Shown: positions 28,253 to 38,572, counted from the stretch's first letter. The stretch: 50,535 bases of DNA from Prochlorococcus sp. AG-402-N23 (GCA_003216355.1 QCIX01000010.1:1-50535); one strand, 5' to 3'. Numbers and translations: made by a program. The notes: generated from the sequence alone by a model not told the origin.

Positions 28253-29872
28253 TTATTTAGAATAAGCTAATTTCCTTTCTGATAAAGGACGGACTTTTAG
28301 GGATTCTTTTAAGGAGGACTTTCCATATTCTCTCTCAAGAATGTCAATAACTGTTTTGCCAAATTCGTCTTCTGGATTATCAAAAGCTTCTAAGCAAACC
28401 CGACCAAGTTTTTCCCCTAGTAAGCCTGGATTCCAAAGAAGTTTTCTCGCTGTCCAGGGCATCATGCTCATTGGGTTATAATTTGGCTTCAAAATTTTAT
28501 GTTCCAAGGCGTACTTCTCAAGAAGAGTGTGAGGTTGCAAACCTATAAAGAATATAGCTGGATCAACTAAGCCTTTACCAAAAATATTTTCTAATTCTCT
28601 ATGGTAAGCAATTGTTTGTCTTATGGTGCTGGGCGTTTCATCAAAAACATTAAATGAATAATTGACTGAAACATGATTCTTGAAACCTGATTTGACTAGC
28701 ATTCTGCAATTATTTAATACAGTTTCAAGGTCATACGCTAATCTCATTTTTCTAACAAGTTCTTGAGATCCCGACGTGATACCTATTTCAAAATAGCTCA
28801 TACCTGTATCAACCATAAGTTGAGCTAGCTCAGCATCAATATTATCTGCTCTGATATATGCAGCCCAATTAATATCGTCCCAGCCTTGATCCTTAATTGC
28901 TTGCAAAAGTGTTTTTGCATCTTCAATATGTTTTTTGGCTGGAATAAACTGTGCATCAGTAAACCAAAATCCCCTTACTCCAAGATCATATAATTGCTTC
29001 ATTTCTTTGATTACTTCCTTGACAGGATTAACGCGAACTTGCTTCCCCTCCACAACTGTGTAAACACAGAAACAACAATTATGAGGACAACCTCTTTTTG
29101 TTTGTACCCCTACATAATAATCACCACCCTCTATATACCAATCGAATTCAGGCCATATTGATTTAATATATTTATAGTTGCAGGCAGTTTTAACAGTTCC
29201 TGAAGGTTGTTCATGTATTAATTTGTTGCGAGGTTTTTGTCCAGCAATGTAACATCTTTCTACCTCTATTGAATCTCCTCTAATGATTTTTTCTATGAGA
29301 TTTTCTCCCTCTCCAACTGAAATAACAGTTCCTTTTGGGAGTAGATTTCCCAATTGTTCATAGAAGACACTTACAGCTCCACCTCCTAAAATTACTTTGA
29401 CATTTCTATTGTATTTTTGTGCTCTTTTTAGTCCCATCTTGACTAAAGAAGTATTTCTATATATTTCTCCATAATGAGATGCAATTAATTTTAATCCTCC
29501 CCAGGAACCTCTTATTTTTTTAAGGATATTTTTTGAGTAGAAAACTTCAAAAGAGTTTTGTAGGGGATTTCCACTTCTACCATCAACAGGTGCATAAATT
29601 TGAATATCTCTCCATGAAAAGATAATTAGGTGTGGTCTAAATTGATCAATTTTTCTAGCTAAATATTTGGAAACTTCATTAGATGGAATTATTGCTAGAT
29701 CAATGAATTGCTGCTCTAAATCTGGAAAACATTTATGAATATGGTCTGCTAAATAGATAGGTCCTATTGGAAATATTGGATTACATGGTAATCTTACAGT
29801 TAGTATTTTTCCATAGTGCTTTCTTTGGTAATTTTTTTTATTTAATTTTTCGAGCTTCAAATTAAAATTCAT
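28253..29872 (-). CDS. B12-binding-type radical SAM protein, function unassigned
   Basis: The 539-residue protein has a radical SAM core with Cys262, Cys266 and Cys269 in 'RGCPHNCCFC', followed by 'GVRGFWFTDAQFIPAKKH' and 'YFEIGITSGSQELVRKMR', typical of the B12-dependent class also called class B. The N-terminal 200 residues fit a Rossmann-like cobalamin-binding domain ('GPIYLADHI', 'GGGAVSVFYEQL', 'GEGENLIEKII'), with an insertion around residues 100-155; the DxHxxG lower-ligand motif is not seen, which is common in this class. Substrate is unknown. BchE-like or other methyltransferase roles are possible but not supported by context. It is the last gene of the leftward block behind two glycosyltransferases, 106 bases downstream of the GT2 gene. 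Confidence 0.85.
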   Translation of the reverse strand: MNFNLKLEKLNKKNYQRKHYGKILTVRLPCNPIFPIGPIYLADHIHKCFPDLEQQFIDLAIIPSNEVSKYLARKIDQFRPHLIIFSWRDIQIYAPVDGRSGNPLQNSFEVFYSKNILKKIRGSWGGLKLIASHYGEIYRNTSLVKMGLKRAQKYNRNVKVILGGGAVSVFYEQLGNLLPKGTVISVGEGENLIEKIIRGDSIEVERCYIAGQKPRNKLIHEQPSGTVKTACNYKYIKSIWPEFDWYIEGGDYYVGVQTKRGCPHNCCFCVYTVVEGKQVRVNPVKEVIKEMKQLYDLGVRGFWFTDAQFIPAKKHIEDAKTLLQAIKDQGWDDINWAAYIRADNIDAELAQLMVDTGMSYFEIGITSGSQELVRKMRLAYDLETVLNNCRMLVKSGFKNHVSVNYSFNVFDETPSTIRQTIAYHRELENIFGKGLVDPAIFFIGLQPHTLLEKYALEHKILKPNYNPMSMMPWTARKLLWNPGLLGEKLGRVCLEAFDNPEDEFGKTVIDILEREYGKSSLKESLKVRPLSERKLAYSK

Positions 29873-29978
29873 GTCATGAAATTTAATGAATTTATTTCCT
29901 ATAAGAATCTAACTACTTTATTACTAATTTGGAGAAATTAAAAATCCTAAGAAAATACTCGCGAAAATTTTATTTAAT

Positions 29979-31070
29979 TCAGATATCAGAAATCATATAA
30001 ATCCAGCATACTTTGAGAAGTTTTAATCCATCTACCCATCTGGATATATTTGGCGCTCCAGATTTTCTAGCGTAATATCTAACAGGGTAATTTAGTATTT
30101 TAATGTTATTGTTCGCAGCTTCAAATATTATTGTAAAGTCTCCAAATGGGTCAGATTTGGAATCCCAACTTCCGTTTTGTTTCATAAGTTTAAAGAATTT
30201 TCTTGAAAAAACTTTTGTTCCACAAAGTGAATCTGATACAGGCTTATTTATGATAATTGATAGAAAAATTGAGAAGAGTCTATTTCCTATATAATTTGCC
30301 CATCTCATTGCATCTTTTTCCATTGGAAAAGTTGTGCGGGCGCAATTAATTAGGATATTTTTATTTTTGGTTGATTCCATAATTGCTGCAATACTGTCAT
30401 CAATATCTACAGTAAAATCGCTATCAATTATGGCGAGGGTCTCACCTGAAGAAATATTAAACCCCTCTACGACTGCATTTTTCTTCCCTTTGGAAGTTTG
30501 TTTTAAAAGAGATATCTTGAAGAAATTTGAGAAATTTTCTTTTAATTCTTTCAAAATGTCATATGTATTATCTTTGCTATTACCTTCAACAAATATAATT
30601 TCTAATTTATTGGGTATATTTTTGAATTTATTTAAAGCATTAATTAAAAGTTCTTTATTACCAGCTTCATTTCTTGCAGGAATTACTATTGATATTAAAT
30701 GTTCAGAAATATTTTCACTATATTTATAAAAAACTATTTCGAGTTCATAGGCGAGTTGTTTTATGATTGGTATTTTCCGAAAAATATTTTTAATAGATTG
30801 TGGAATTAACTTAGTGGGCATAGGAGTTAGTTTTTTTGCTTTCCATCTAATCGATCTGTAGTTATAAATTTCTGCTAGAGATTCGATATCGCATAAAGTT
30901 ATTCTTGCTTTGCTAGTAGTTTCTTTAAAAATTCTTGAATCTAATCTTAGCCATCTAGTGATTGGCTCCCAAGTATTACCACGGACTTTAATAGAAATAA
31001 ATTCGTTATTGTCTTTGAATAATTGATGAAGTTTATTATTAGTTAAATTCCAACTATTAACAGATCTCAT
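29979..31070 (-). CDS. family 2 glycosyltransferase with a remnant-like N-terminal region
   Basis: Residues about 125-345 are a GT2 domain: 'ISIVIPARNEAGNKELL', 'FVEGNSKDNTYDIL', 'KGKKNAVVEGF', and the DxD site Asp216-Ser-Asp218 in 'IIDSDFT'. The N-terminal 120 residues ('ITLCDIESLAEIYNYRSIRW', then 'IPIIKQLAYELEIVFYKYS') resemble the tail of the SAM methyltransferase domain that is fused ahead of this GT2 type in other bacteria; the glycine-rich SAM motif is missing. This suggests a loss of the methyltransferase part, an inference from memory of the family. It follows the GT39 gene by 41 bases, so both probably act on the same surface glycan. Confidence 0.85.
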   Translation of the reverse strand: MRSVNSWNLTNNKLHQLFKDNNEFISIKVRGNTWEPITRWLRLDSRIFKETTSKARITLCDIESLAEIYNYRSIRWKAKKLTPMPTKLIPQSIKNIFRKIPIIKQLAYELEIVFYKYSENISEHLISIVIPARNEAGNKELLINALNKFKNIPNKLEIIFVEGNSKDNTYDILKELKENFSNFFKISLLKQTSKGKKNAVVEGFNISSGETLAIIDSDFTVDIDDSIAAIMESTKNKNILINCARTTFPMEKDAMRWANYIGNRLFSIFLSIIINKPVSDSLCGTKVFSRKFFKLMKQNGSWDSKSDPFGDFTIIFEAANNNIKILNYPVRYYARKSGAPNISRWVDGLKLLKVCWIYMISDI

Positions 31071-31111
31071 TATTAAAAATTACAAACAACAACTTATTAT
31101 ATATGGATTGT

Positions 31112-32665
31112 TTACTTTTTTAATATTAATTTCCATGGATTTAAAACATCATTTTCGTATATCACTTCATAAGAATCATCATTATTTTTTATTGTTTTAA
31201 GGTCAGTTGTCCATGCTAATTCAGATTTTTTTAAATGATTAATACTTTCTAATCCCCCACCTAATTTAGGAGTTGATAAAGAAATCCTTATGATTTTTGA
31301 TTGCGATCGAGAGTTGTTGATTCCTTTTTTATCAACCATGATCGTTTGATTTTTTACTAAATCAAGGGATGAAACATATTCCATTTTCTCTCTTAGTTCT
31401 CTAGATCTATCGGTGAATAAACCTGATTGCAAAATAAATGAAGTGAATAAGTAAGGCCCAATTATGAGAGTCATTAATATTTCTTTGAATGAATTTTTAT
31501 GTTTTATTAATGACCAACATAAGCCGAAAGATAATAATCCAAGAATCATAAATGTATTTTCCTTCGTATTAAAGTTAATTGAATCTTTAAAGAAAAAATA
31601 ATATGTGAAAGTTATAGCAAATATAAATAATGGAATTATTTTTGAAGTCATAAATATAAAAAATCCACTATATTTATAAGAACTCAATAAATATTTTATT
31701 CCTACATAAGTATTTAATGCAAAAATAGATGAGATTTGTAGAGTATAGTATGGTGTTTTAGTAGAGAACATGCTAAGGGTAGCAACTAAAATGAAGGGAA
31801 AAAAGGCAAGTATATATTTATTCTCTTTACTTTGATAAATATTGTATGTTGTGCCAATAATTGCGAAAAAACTCCATGGAAGAAATGTTACGGGTATATT
31901 CCAGAAATAATAATAGAAAGGATTTGTAAATGTATTTTTACTTGATAGAAAGTTAAATTTTTCAACTAAGTAAAAAATAATATTTTTGTCTAAATAAGGG
32001 TTGATAGAAAACATCCATAATAAAAAAGGAATAAATCCAATTAGTAGTCCTATCCAAAAGAGTTTGATGAATAAAAAATTTTTTTTAAAAAAAATATATG
32101 GTATGAGTGATAATAACGGTACAAAAACTAAAAAAGTTTTCATCATAAAAGCTAAACCAATCCAAATCCCAAAAAGCAGAATATAAAATTTGTTATTTTT
32201 ACTTTTTATTTTGACTAAAGCTAATACTCCAATAGTTACTAAACATGAATAAATAATATCTTGAGTGGCTAAGTGTGAGTAGTCAAACCATAGATATGTA
32301 GTAGCAAGGATTAGTGGAGATATAATTGCATATTTTTTATTAAATAATTCTTCATGTAATTTATAAGTAGTAAATAGCATCAATATTGAAAAGATTGTTG
32401 TTGGTAGATATGCAGAAAAAATATTTCTGCCAAATAAGTCTTGTGACTTTGCTATTAAAAACTGTAATCCTATTGTTCTATCTAAAACATATTCATCCCA
32501 CCAAAGTGGAATTGTCCAGTTACCTTTTTCTAATATCCATCTAGCTTGTAGTGCATAAAAACCTTCATCAAACGCAATATAACTTCTTTTGCCAAAATAA
32601 AATATAAGAGGAATAAAAACAAATAATTTAAAAAGATATCTAAATTTAAAAATTTTATTAACCAT
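31112..32665 (-). CDS. GT39-like (ArnT/PMT) membrane glycosyltransferase
   Basis: The protein has many transmembrane helices and the GT-C loop motif Asp-Glu in 'IAFDEGFYALQARWILEKGN', which binds the lipid-linked sugar donor. The first periplasmic-type loop, 'DRTIGLQFLIAKSQDLFGRN' and on, is typical of ArnT/PMT. It would transfer a sugar from a polyprenyl phosphate to a lipid, glycan or protein. A longer frame starts at 32707, but that would lie inside the tRNA-Thr gene. I place the start at the ATG at 32665 ('MVNKIFKFRYLFKL'), giving 517 residues. The GT2 gene at 29979 follows in the same direction; the GT2 at 5137 is the type that makes the donor. Confidence 0.85.
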   Translation of the reverse strand: MVNKIFKFRYLFKLFVFIPLIFYFGKRSYIAFDEGFYALQARWILEKGNWTIPLWWDEYVLDRTIGLQFLIAKSQDLFGRNIFSAYLPTTIFSILMLFTTYKLHEELFNKKYAIISPLILATTYLWFDYSHLATQDIIYSCLVTIGVLALVKIKSKNNKFYILLFGIWIGLAFMMKTFLVFVPLLSLIPYIFFKKNFLFIKLFWIGLLIGFIPFLLWMFSINPYLDKNIIFYLVEKFNFLSSKNTFTNPFYYYFWNIPVTFLPWSFFAIIGTTYNIYQSKENKYILAFFPFILVATLSMFSTKTPYYTLQISSIFALNTYVGIKYLLSSYKYSGFFIFMTSKIIPLFIFAITFTYYFFFKDSINFNTKENTFMILGLLSFGLCWSLIKHKNSFKEILMTLIIGPYLFTSFILQSGLFTDRSRELREKMEYVSSLDLVKNQTIMVDKKGINNSRSQSKIIRISLSTPKLGGGLESINHLKKSELAWTTDLKTIKNNDDSYEVIYENDVLNPWKLILKK

Positions 32666-32683
32666 TTTGATTTGCTTTATAAG

Positions 32684-32755
32684 TGCCGATAATTGGGATT
32701 GAACCAATGACCTACTGTTTACGAGACAGTTGCTCTACCGCTGAGCTATACCGGC
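32684..32755 (-). tRNA. tRNA-Thr, anticodon CGT
   Basis: On the minus strand the cloverleaf closes fully: acceptor GCCGGTA with TATCGGC (one G-U), D arm GCTC/GAGC, anticodon stem ACTGT/ACAGT with loop CTCGTAA (anticodon CGT, reading ACG), and T arm ATTGG/CCAAT with TTCAATC. The discriminator is A, and CCA is not encoded. The 5' end at 32755 is 54 bases from the start of the rightward DUF3493 gene. Confidence 0.97.
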
Positions 32756-32809
32756 AAAATAAAATATTGAATTTTTCATATAGACTTAATTTTATAATTG
32801 AAAGAATTT

Positions 32810-33046
32810 ATGTCAAAAATAGATCCTGAATTGAAAAAGAAATTATTAAAGGAATCCCAAGCTCCTTTCAAGGGATTGAGAAGAATATTGTGGATAGCTT
32901 TTAGCGGTTCTGCATTTTTGGGACTTCTAATAATGCTTTCCAGAATTGCAAGCGGGACTGAATTACAGCAAAATAACCTTCTCATACAGTTAGGTGCTTG
33001 TGTAATATTTCCTACTTTATTAATCTTTGACAGAAATAAAGATTAA
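32810..33046 (+). CDS. DUF3493 small membrane protein
   Basis: The product begins 'MSKIDPELKKKLLKESQAPF' and has two hydrophobic segments ('ILWIAFSGSAFLGLLIML' and 'LLIQLGACVIFPTLLIFD'). This fits the DUF3493 family of cyanobacteria and plastids, some members of which have been linked to photosystem II accumulation in plants; the role here is not proven. The frame opens at TTG 32798, but I chose the ATG at 32810, which has GAAAG five bases upstream, giving 78 residues. It lies between tRNA-Thr and the convergent infB, 16 bases from the infB stop. Confidence 0.78.
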   Translation: MSKIDPELKKKLLKESQAPFKGLRRILWIAFSGSAFLGLLIMLSRIASGTELQQNNLLIQLGACVIFPTLLIFDRNKD

Positions 33047-33062
33047 TAAGTTAGATTTTTAA

Positions 33063-36000
33063 TTATTTTGATAAGGCCCTCTTTTTGGTGACAAATTTGT
33101 ATGCTTCGATTACATCTCCTTCAATCCATGAAGAGAATTTATCGCAGCCAACTCCACATTCAAATCCTGTATTTACTTCTTTTACATCGTCTTTAGCTCT
33201 TTTTAGAGAGTCTAAATTACCCTCAAATATTACTTTCTCTGATCTAATAACTCTCAGAGAACAATTTCTTTGTAATTTGCCAGTTTGTATATAACAGCCT
33301 GCAATAGCTCCTTTACCGACTGCGAAAGTTGCTCTAACTTCAGCTTGCCCTAATGATTCTTCGACAAGATCGGGTTCAAGTAGACCTTCCATGGCCAACT
33401 GAATATCTTCTAAGAGTTTATAGATTACTTCATATTCTCTTATATCAACGTCATTAGCATCAGCTGCTCTCTTCGCGCCCGAAGCCAATGAGGTGTTAAA
33501 TCCAATGATTACTGACCCAGATGCAGCAGCGAGATCTATATCCGTTTCAGTTATTTCTCCAGGAGCAGAAAGTAGGACTCTGACTTGAACTTCATTTTTT
33601 GGTAATTGTTCTAGTGATCCTAATATGGCTTCAACACTACCTTGAACATCAGCCTTCAGAATTAAGTTTAACTCCTTTAGTTGTCCATCATTTGCTTGAG
33701 TTGATAAGGATGATAAGCTGACTCTTCTAGAGGCCATTTGCTGAGCTAATTTTGTAGCTCTAGCATCTGTTGCCCTTTCTCCGACAATGGTTCGAGCAGT
33801 TTTCTCATCAGGGTAGACTTCGAATTCATCTCCTGCAGTGGGCACTTCACTGAATCCTAGCGCTTCCACTGGAAATGATGGCCCAGCTTCTTTGATTCTA
33901 TTACCATGTTCATCAACCATTGCTCTAATTTTTCCAAGGACTGAACCCGCAGCTAAAACATCTCCAGATTTCAAGGTTCCATTTTGTACCAACAAAGTAG
34001 CCACAGGCCCTTTTGCTTTGTCTAGGTGGGCTTCAATAACAGTACCTTTTGCAAATCTATCAGGGTTGGCTTGTAGATCTTCTACTTCTGAAACTAATAA
34101 AATCATTTCGAGTAATTTATCAATGTTTTGTTTTTTGATAGCACTTACTGGAACCATCACTGTATCTCCTCCCCAATCTTCAGCAATTAAATCTTTTTCT
34201 GATAGTTCCTGCTTTACTCTGTCTGGAGACGCCCCTTCTTTGTCAATTTTATTTATTGCAACAACAATTGGTACTTTTGCAGCTCTTGCATGACTAATAG
34301 CTTCTAGTGTTTGAGGCCTGCAACCATCATCTGCAGCAACTACAAGAACAGCTACATCTGTAACCTTTGTACCCCTTGCTCTCATTGCAGTAAAGGCTTC
34401 ATGGCCAGGGGTATCAAGAAAAGTTAATTTTTTCTTTTGAGATTCATGTTCAAATTCAACTTGATAAGCTCCTATGTGTTGAGTGATGCCCCCTGCTTCC
34501 CCTGAAGCTACTCTTGATTGTCTGATGGAATCTAAAAGACTTGTTTTGCCATGATCTACATGACCCATCACTGTAATAACAGGTGGTCTTCTTATTAGAT
34601 TATCAATATCTTCAGATTCAATCATATCAACTGTTTTCTCAGCAGCTTCTTGGATATCATCTTGCAAAACAGGTACTCCAAATTCTTCTGCTACTGTTTC
34701 AATAGTTGCTAAGTCCAGTGATTGAGTAACAGTTGCAGTTATACCTTTAAAAAAAAGTGATTTGATTATTTCAGAACTTTCAAGACTTAATTTATCGGCT
34801 AATTCTTGGACTGTTAAATTATCTTCTGGCACGATTATCATTTCAGGTCTTACTTGTTTGGCTTCTTTGGAAGCCTTTAACTCCATAGCTCTTCGTTTCT
34901 GTCTTTGCCTAGTAGTCTCTTTTTTCTTCTTTTTAAATTGTTTAATAGTTTTTTGAGATTTCGATTCATCAGACTTTTCTTTTTTTGGACGCGCCAAACT
35001 AGCTGATAAGATTGAAATTTTTTCGCCTGAATATCCACTAGTTTCAGATGTTAATGAATCATCATTCTCACCAATAATATGAACTTTCTGTCTTTGTTTT
35101 TGGGGATTTTTACTTCTTAATGCTTCAAGTTTTGCGCTATCGTCCCAGTCTGTCTTCCCAGGTTTTTTAGAGTTATTTGAAAATGTTCTATGGGGTGGTT
35201 TTTTTGAATTAGGGGCAGTTTGTGGACGAGTATTTGGAGCTTTTGCCTTCTGTTTCGTTGTCTCAATATTTTGTTTTTCTTTATTATTTATAACTTTTTT
35301 GTCACCATCAGATTTGTTAGTTTTTTGAAGTTGTAATAGTTCATTAGGTGATACTGGCTTTCTAATTCCAGGTGTCTTTTGACTATTGAATCTAGACCCA
35401 GGCCTATTGGGCATGCCAGGTCTGTTAGGAGCACCAGACCTACTTGTATTTGCTTGTCTATTGAAAGATCCAGGCCTTCCTTGATCTGATGGTTTGTTTC
35501 TTAACCCAGGTCTATTGGGCATGCCAGGTCTATTAGGCGTACCAGATCTGTTTCGAAGACTTTGTTTAAAAGAAATGTTTTGCTTATTATTTTGCTGATT
35601 GGTTCCCTCTCTTCTTATTGGAGCTCCTACGAGCTCAGGGGGGGATATTCTGTTGTTAATGTTTTTTGTGTTAGTTTTGTTCGAATTTTGATCAGTTTTG
35701 TTTGATATTTGTCTTTTCCCTCCTGCACTGAAAATTTTCTGGGAAGATTCATTAGATTCAACATTATTATTAATATTTTTAGGCTTAGCAATTAGTTGAA
35801 TAGGAGGTTTAGATGGGCTTTTTATAGGTGGGGTTGTGTTATTTCGGAAATTTTTTTTATCATGTTTGAGATTTTGTGAATTTTTACTATTTATATTTTT
35901 ATTTGTAAGATTCGCTTGAGATTGTGAACTGTTGGCAATTGTAGGTTTATTGAGATTTATAGGTTTATTTGAAATTATTTTTTGACTCTCAGGTTTATTA

Positions 36001-36338
36001 AGAGGTTTCATCAATAATGGTTTATTGTTTAATGGCTTATTGTTTGAATTATCTTTAAGAGGTTTCCCTTTCATAGAAGAGATAACAGAAGATTCATTTT
36101 CATTGTTTTGTTTATAATCATCTTTTTTAATTGAAGGTTTCTTAATAGAAAGAATTTTTTTATCTGAATTTTTTTTATTAATAAGATTTTTTATTTTTTT
36201 TGCTTCCTCTGCACTTATTGAACTGCTATGGCTTTTTACTGAAATTGAGAGTTTTTGAGCGGCATCCAATATATCTTTGTTGTCCAGATTTAAGTCTCTG
36301 GAAAGTTCATAAATTCTGATTTTATCGCTGATAGTCAT
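33063..36338 (-). CDS. infB: translation initiation factor IF-2
   Basis: IF-2 is the GTPase that places initiator tRNA on the ribosome. The 1091-residue protein has the G1 loop '[12 protein letters not shown]' from Gly592, then 'DTPGHEAF' and 'NKID', and domains II-IV with '[11 protein letters not shown]' near the end. The N-terminal half is a long low-complexity region, rich in Asn, Lys, Ser and Pro, containing 'RPGMPNRPG' repeats around residues 260-315 that arose from a 45-base in-frame duplication. The region is of ordinary size for cyanobacteria but poorly conserved in sequence. It is the last gene of the rimP-nusA-ylxR-infB operon, 48 bases after ylxR. Confidence 0.98.
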   Translation of the reverse strand: MTISDKIRIYELSRDLNLDNKDILDAAQKLSISVKSHSSSISAEEAKKIKNLINKKNSDKKILSIKKPSIKKDDYKQNNENESSVISSMKGKPLKDNSNNKPLNNKPLLMKPLNKPESQKIISNKPINLNKPTIANSSQSQANLTNKNINSKNSQNLKHDKKNFRNNTTPPIKSPSKPPIQLIAKPKNINNNVESNESSQKIFSAGGKRQISNKTDQNSNKTNTKNINNRISPPELVGAPIRREGTNQQNNKQNISFKQSLRNRSGTPNRPGMPNRPGLRNKPSDQGRPGSFNRQANTSRSGAPNRPGMPNRPGSRFNSQKTPGIRKPVSPNELLQLQKTNKSDGDKKVINNKEKQNIETTKQKAKAPNTRPQTAPNSKKPPHRTFSNNSKKPGKTDWDDSAKLEALRSKNPQKQRQKVHIIGENDDSLTSETSGYSGEKISILSASLARPKKEKSDESKSQKTIKQFKKKKKETTRQRQKRRAMELKASKEAKQVRPEMIIVPEDNLTVQELADKLSLESSEIIKSLFFKGITATVTQSLDLATIETVAEEFGVPVLQDDIQEAAEKTVDMIESEDIDNLIRRPPVITVMGHVDHGKTSLLDSIRQSRVASGEAGGITQHIGAYQVEFEHESQKKKLTFLDTPGHEAFTAMRARGTKVTDVAVLVVAADDGCRPQTLEAISHARAAKVPIVVAINKIDKEGASPDRVKQELSEKDLIAEDWGGDTVMVPVSAIKKQNIDKLLEMILLVSEVEDLQANPDRFAKGTVIEAHLDKAKGPVATLLVQNGTLKSGDVLAAGSVLGKIRAMVDEHGNRIKEAGPSFPVEALGFSEVPTAGDEFEVYPDEKTARTIVGERATDARATKLAQQMASRRVSLSSLSTQANDGQLKELNLILKADVQGSVEAILGSLEQLPKNEVQVRVLLSAPGEITETDIDLAAASGSVIIGFNTSLASGAKRAADANDVDIREYEVIYKLLEDIQLAMEGLLEPDLVEESLGQAEVRATFAVGKGAIAGCYIQTGKLQRNCSLRVIRSEKVIFEGNLDSLKRAKDDVKEVNTGFECGVGCDKFSSWIEGDVIEAYKFVTKKRALSK
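35397..35549 (-). repeat. 45-base direct repeat within infB
   Basis: Bases 35397-35441 and 35505-35549 are direct copies with about 40 of 45 identical positions, spaced 108 bases apart, a multiple of three. They encode the duplicated 'RPGMPNRPG' blocks of IF-2. Further single 'RPG' units lie between the copies. Confidence 0.85.
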
Positions 36339-36386
36339 TTAATCTGATTTGTACTCTTTTTGGAAATTAAAGAGGATTTAATTTAA

Positions 36387-36668
36387 TTATATTCCCTTAT
36401 TGGGATAGTCATTGTAGCTTGTAATTTCTTTTTCAAAAATATCAATAAATTCAGGTTCTAAAGATGTTTTTAAAGCTTTTTGAAGCTTTTTTTTGATCTT
36501 GGAATCTGAGTAACATTTTTTTGACTTGCAAATGTAGGCTGATCGCCCCATACCCTTTTGAAACATAATACCTTGCTTATGATCTTTAGTAATCTTTATA
36601 AGGTGTTTCCTGTCATATGTTTTTCTACATGAAATGCATATACGCAAAACTGGGGTTTGTCGTATCAC
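36387..36668 (-). CDS. ylxR: YlxR family RNA-binding protein (DUF448)
   Basis: The 93-residue basic protein has the YlxR pattern 'RICISCRKTYDRKHLIKI' and 'GRSAYICKSKKCYSDS', with a conserved cysteine-containing patch. YlxR proteins bind RNA or DNA, and the Bacillus one influences RNase P; exact function is unclear. The start is GTG at 36668, whose GTGA overlaps the TGA stop codon of nusA (36665-36667), a sign of translational coupling. It is followed by infB after 48 bases. Confidence 0.92.
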   Translation of the reverse strand: MIRQTPVLRICISCRKTYDRKHLIKITKDHKQGIMFQKGMGRSAYICKSKKCYSDSKIKKKLQKALKTSLEPEFIDIFEKEITSYNDYPNKGI

Positions 36669-38068
36669 CGTTTTCTCTCCTCTTTGGAGGATATTTCATC
36701 ATCTTGAACATTCTCAAATGGATCACTATCTGAGAAGTTCTCTTCTTCATATAATTCTTGTCCATATTCATCATCATCTTCAGGTAGGGGATATAGCTCT
36801 CTTAATCTTGCATCTTCCGCAGCACGCTCAGCTTGTTCTGCTTCTAATTTAAGCTCAGCTTCTCGCTGGAGATTCTCTTCATCTTCCCTTTGAATTATTA
36901 ATTCAGAGACTGCAGCATCTTCTGCTTCCTGATCGTATTCATGTGAGTTTTTAACATCAATCTTCCAACCAGTTAATCTTGCTGCAAGTCTTACATTTTG
37001 TCCTTCTCTACCAATTGCGAGACTTAATTGATCGGGAGGAACTAGTACATGCGCATGTTGACCTTCTGGGTCAACAAGTCTTACGAGATCGACTTTCGCT
37101 GGACTTAAAGAGTTTAAAATATATTGTATTGGGTCAGATGACCATTTAATAACATCAATTTTTTCTCCTCTTAATTCATTAACTACTTGTTGGATTCTTG
37201 CCCCTCTCGCTCCAATACAGGCACCTACAGGGTCAACTTCTTGTTCGACGCTATCTACAGCTACTTTTGTTCTTGGCCCAACAGCTCTTGAAGGAGGATT
37301 CGCTTCTCTCGAAACAGCAACAATTTTTACTGTGCCTTCTTGAATTTCGGGTACTTCATTTTCAAATAAATAAACAACTAATCCAGCATTTGCTCTGCTC
37401 ACAAAAAGTTGTGGTCCTTTTCTGGCTATTTCGCTAACTTCTTTTAAGAATACTTTGAAAGTTGCATTAGCTCTATAATTATCATTTGGTAATTGATCTC
37501 TTTTAGGAAGTTCGGCCTCTACTTCAGGTCTACCAATACCCGAACTAACTCCCATTATTACTGATTGTCTTTCAAATCTTATAACTCTTGCAGTTAAAAC
37601 AGGATCTTCCAAATCTGCAAATTCTTCTTGGATCATTTTTCTTTGTTGATCTCTTAATTTTTGGGCTAAAACTTGCTTTGTTGTTGAAGCAGCCATTCGT
37701 CCAAAATCCTCTTTTTCTGGAGTAACGTCTAAAACAACCGTGTCACCTATTTGAGCATCATCAGCTACTTGTTTAACTTCTACTAAAGATATTTGATGAT
37801 CTTCGCTTTCAACTTCTTCTACAATTATTTTACTTGATAAGACCCTATAACCTTCTTCATCTAGATCTAGTCCAACATCAAAATTACTAAAGTATTCTTC
37901 ATCAAATGGATCTTCGTTAACTCCAATGTAAAAAGTTCTTCTATATTTTTCGTATCCCTTTAACAAAGCTTCGCGCAAGGCTGCTTCAACGATATTAGGA
38001 GGTAACTTTTTTTCCTCACTAATGTCTTCAATAAGATTGTTTAAACCTGGGAGAATAACTAATGCCAT
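36665..38068 (-). CDS. nusA: transcription termination/antitermination factor NusA
   Basis: NusA binds RNA polymerase and modulates pausing, termination and antitermination. The 467-residue protein has the N-terminal polymerase-binding domain (1-125), the S1 domain (about 135-200, '[20 protein letters not shown]'), and tandem KH domains with '[20 protein letters not shown]' and '[20 protein letters not shown]'. The C-terminus is very acidic ('[20 protein letters not shown]') and lacks the AR repeats of E. coli. It lies 36 bases after rimP and overlaps ylxR by four bases. Confidence 0.98.
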   Translation of the reverse strand: MALVILPGLNNLIEDISEEKKLPPNIVEAALREALLKGYEKYRRTFYIGVNEDPFDEEYFSNFDVGLDLDEEGYRVLSSKIIVEEVESEDHQISLVEVKQVADDAQIGDTVVLDVTPEKEDFGRMAASTTKQVLAQKLRDQQRKMIQEEFADLEDPVLTARVIRFERQSVIMGVSSGIGRPEVEAELPKRDQLPNDNYRANATFKVFLKEVSEIARKGPQLFVSRANAGLVVYLFENEVPEIQEGTVKIVAVSREANPPSRAVGPRTKVAVDSVEQEVDPVGACIGARGARIQQVVNELRGEKIDVIKWSSDPIQYILNSLSPAKVDLVRLVDPEGQHAHVLVPPDQLSLAIGREGQNVRLAARLTGWKIDVKNSHEYDQEAEDAAVSELIIQREDEENLQREAELKLEAEQAERAAEDARLRELYPLPEDDDEYGQELYEEENFSDSDPFENVQDDEISSKEERKR

Positions 38069-38104
38069 CTATGATGGGAAAATTGAATAATGGTTGATAA
38101 ATAA

Positions 38105-38572
38105 TTAATCTTTTAAGGTACAAAGACTAATTTTAAATACTTCATCTAAAGGGACTTTCTTTATCTTACCTTTAATGTTAATAGCTAAATAATCATTAGA
38201 CTTTTCATAAAGTAAACCTTTCAGGAATTTTAATTTTGAATTCTTGTGGTTTAACTCAACATTAACTGGAAAACCCTTAAAAGTTTTGAAGTCTCTTTCT
38301 GAGGTTAATTCATCACTGACCCCTTGACTACTAATTTCTAACACATATGAACAATTTAAAAGATTTGATTTTTCTATTTCGTCAGATGCTGGGGTATTAA
38401 ATAGCGCACAATCATCTAGGGAAATGTCATCCCCATTAGTTTTTCGTATAGTTATTTCAACAACAATTGGATTTTGATTAGTTTTTATATTTAAACCTTG
38501 GATTTCTAAATCCTGTTCACTAGCAACTTTTTCTAGTAAAGCTTCTAGTTTACTTTTGTTTTCTTTATTCAA
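38105..38572 (-). CDS. rimP: ribosome maturation factor RimP
   Basis: RimP helps 30S assembly. The 155-residue protein has the two-domain DUF150 layout: an N-terminal alpha/beta domain ('[19 protein letters not shown]') and a C-terminal SH3-like barrel, with '[20 protein letters not shown]' (the 'YxLEVSSPG' block, here with 'SQG' for 'SPG') and '[10 protein letters not shown]' between them. It opens the nusA operon. An upstream region of 159 bases is shared with the divergent HtrA gene. Confidence 0.94.
   Translation of the reverse strand: MNKENKSKLEALLEKVASEQDLEIQGLNIKTNQNPIVVEITIRKTNGDDISLDDCALFNTPASDEIEKSNLLNCSYVLEISSQGVSDELTSERDFKTFKGFPVNVELNHKNSKLKFLKGLLYEKSNDYLAINIKGKIKKVPLDEVFKISLCTLKD

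Noticed and set aside
32666..32707. Upstream start of the GT39 gene at 32707
   Set aside because: The first 14 codons would lie partly within the tRNA-Thr gene, whose cloverleaf is perfect; the ATG at 32665 is the sensible start.
36634..36852. Rightward frame opposite nusA/ylxR, and similar long opposite-strand frames such as 25898-26266 and 33838-34293
   Set aside because: They are mirror frames of well-supported genes (nusA, rne, infB) and have no recognisable domains.
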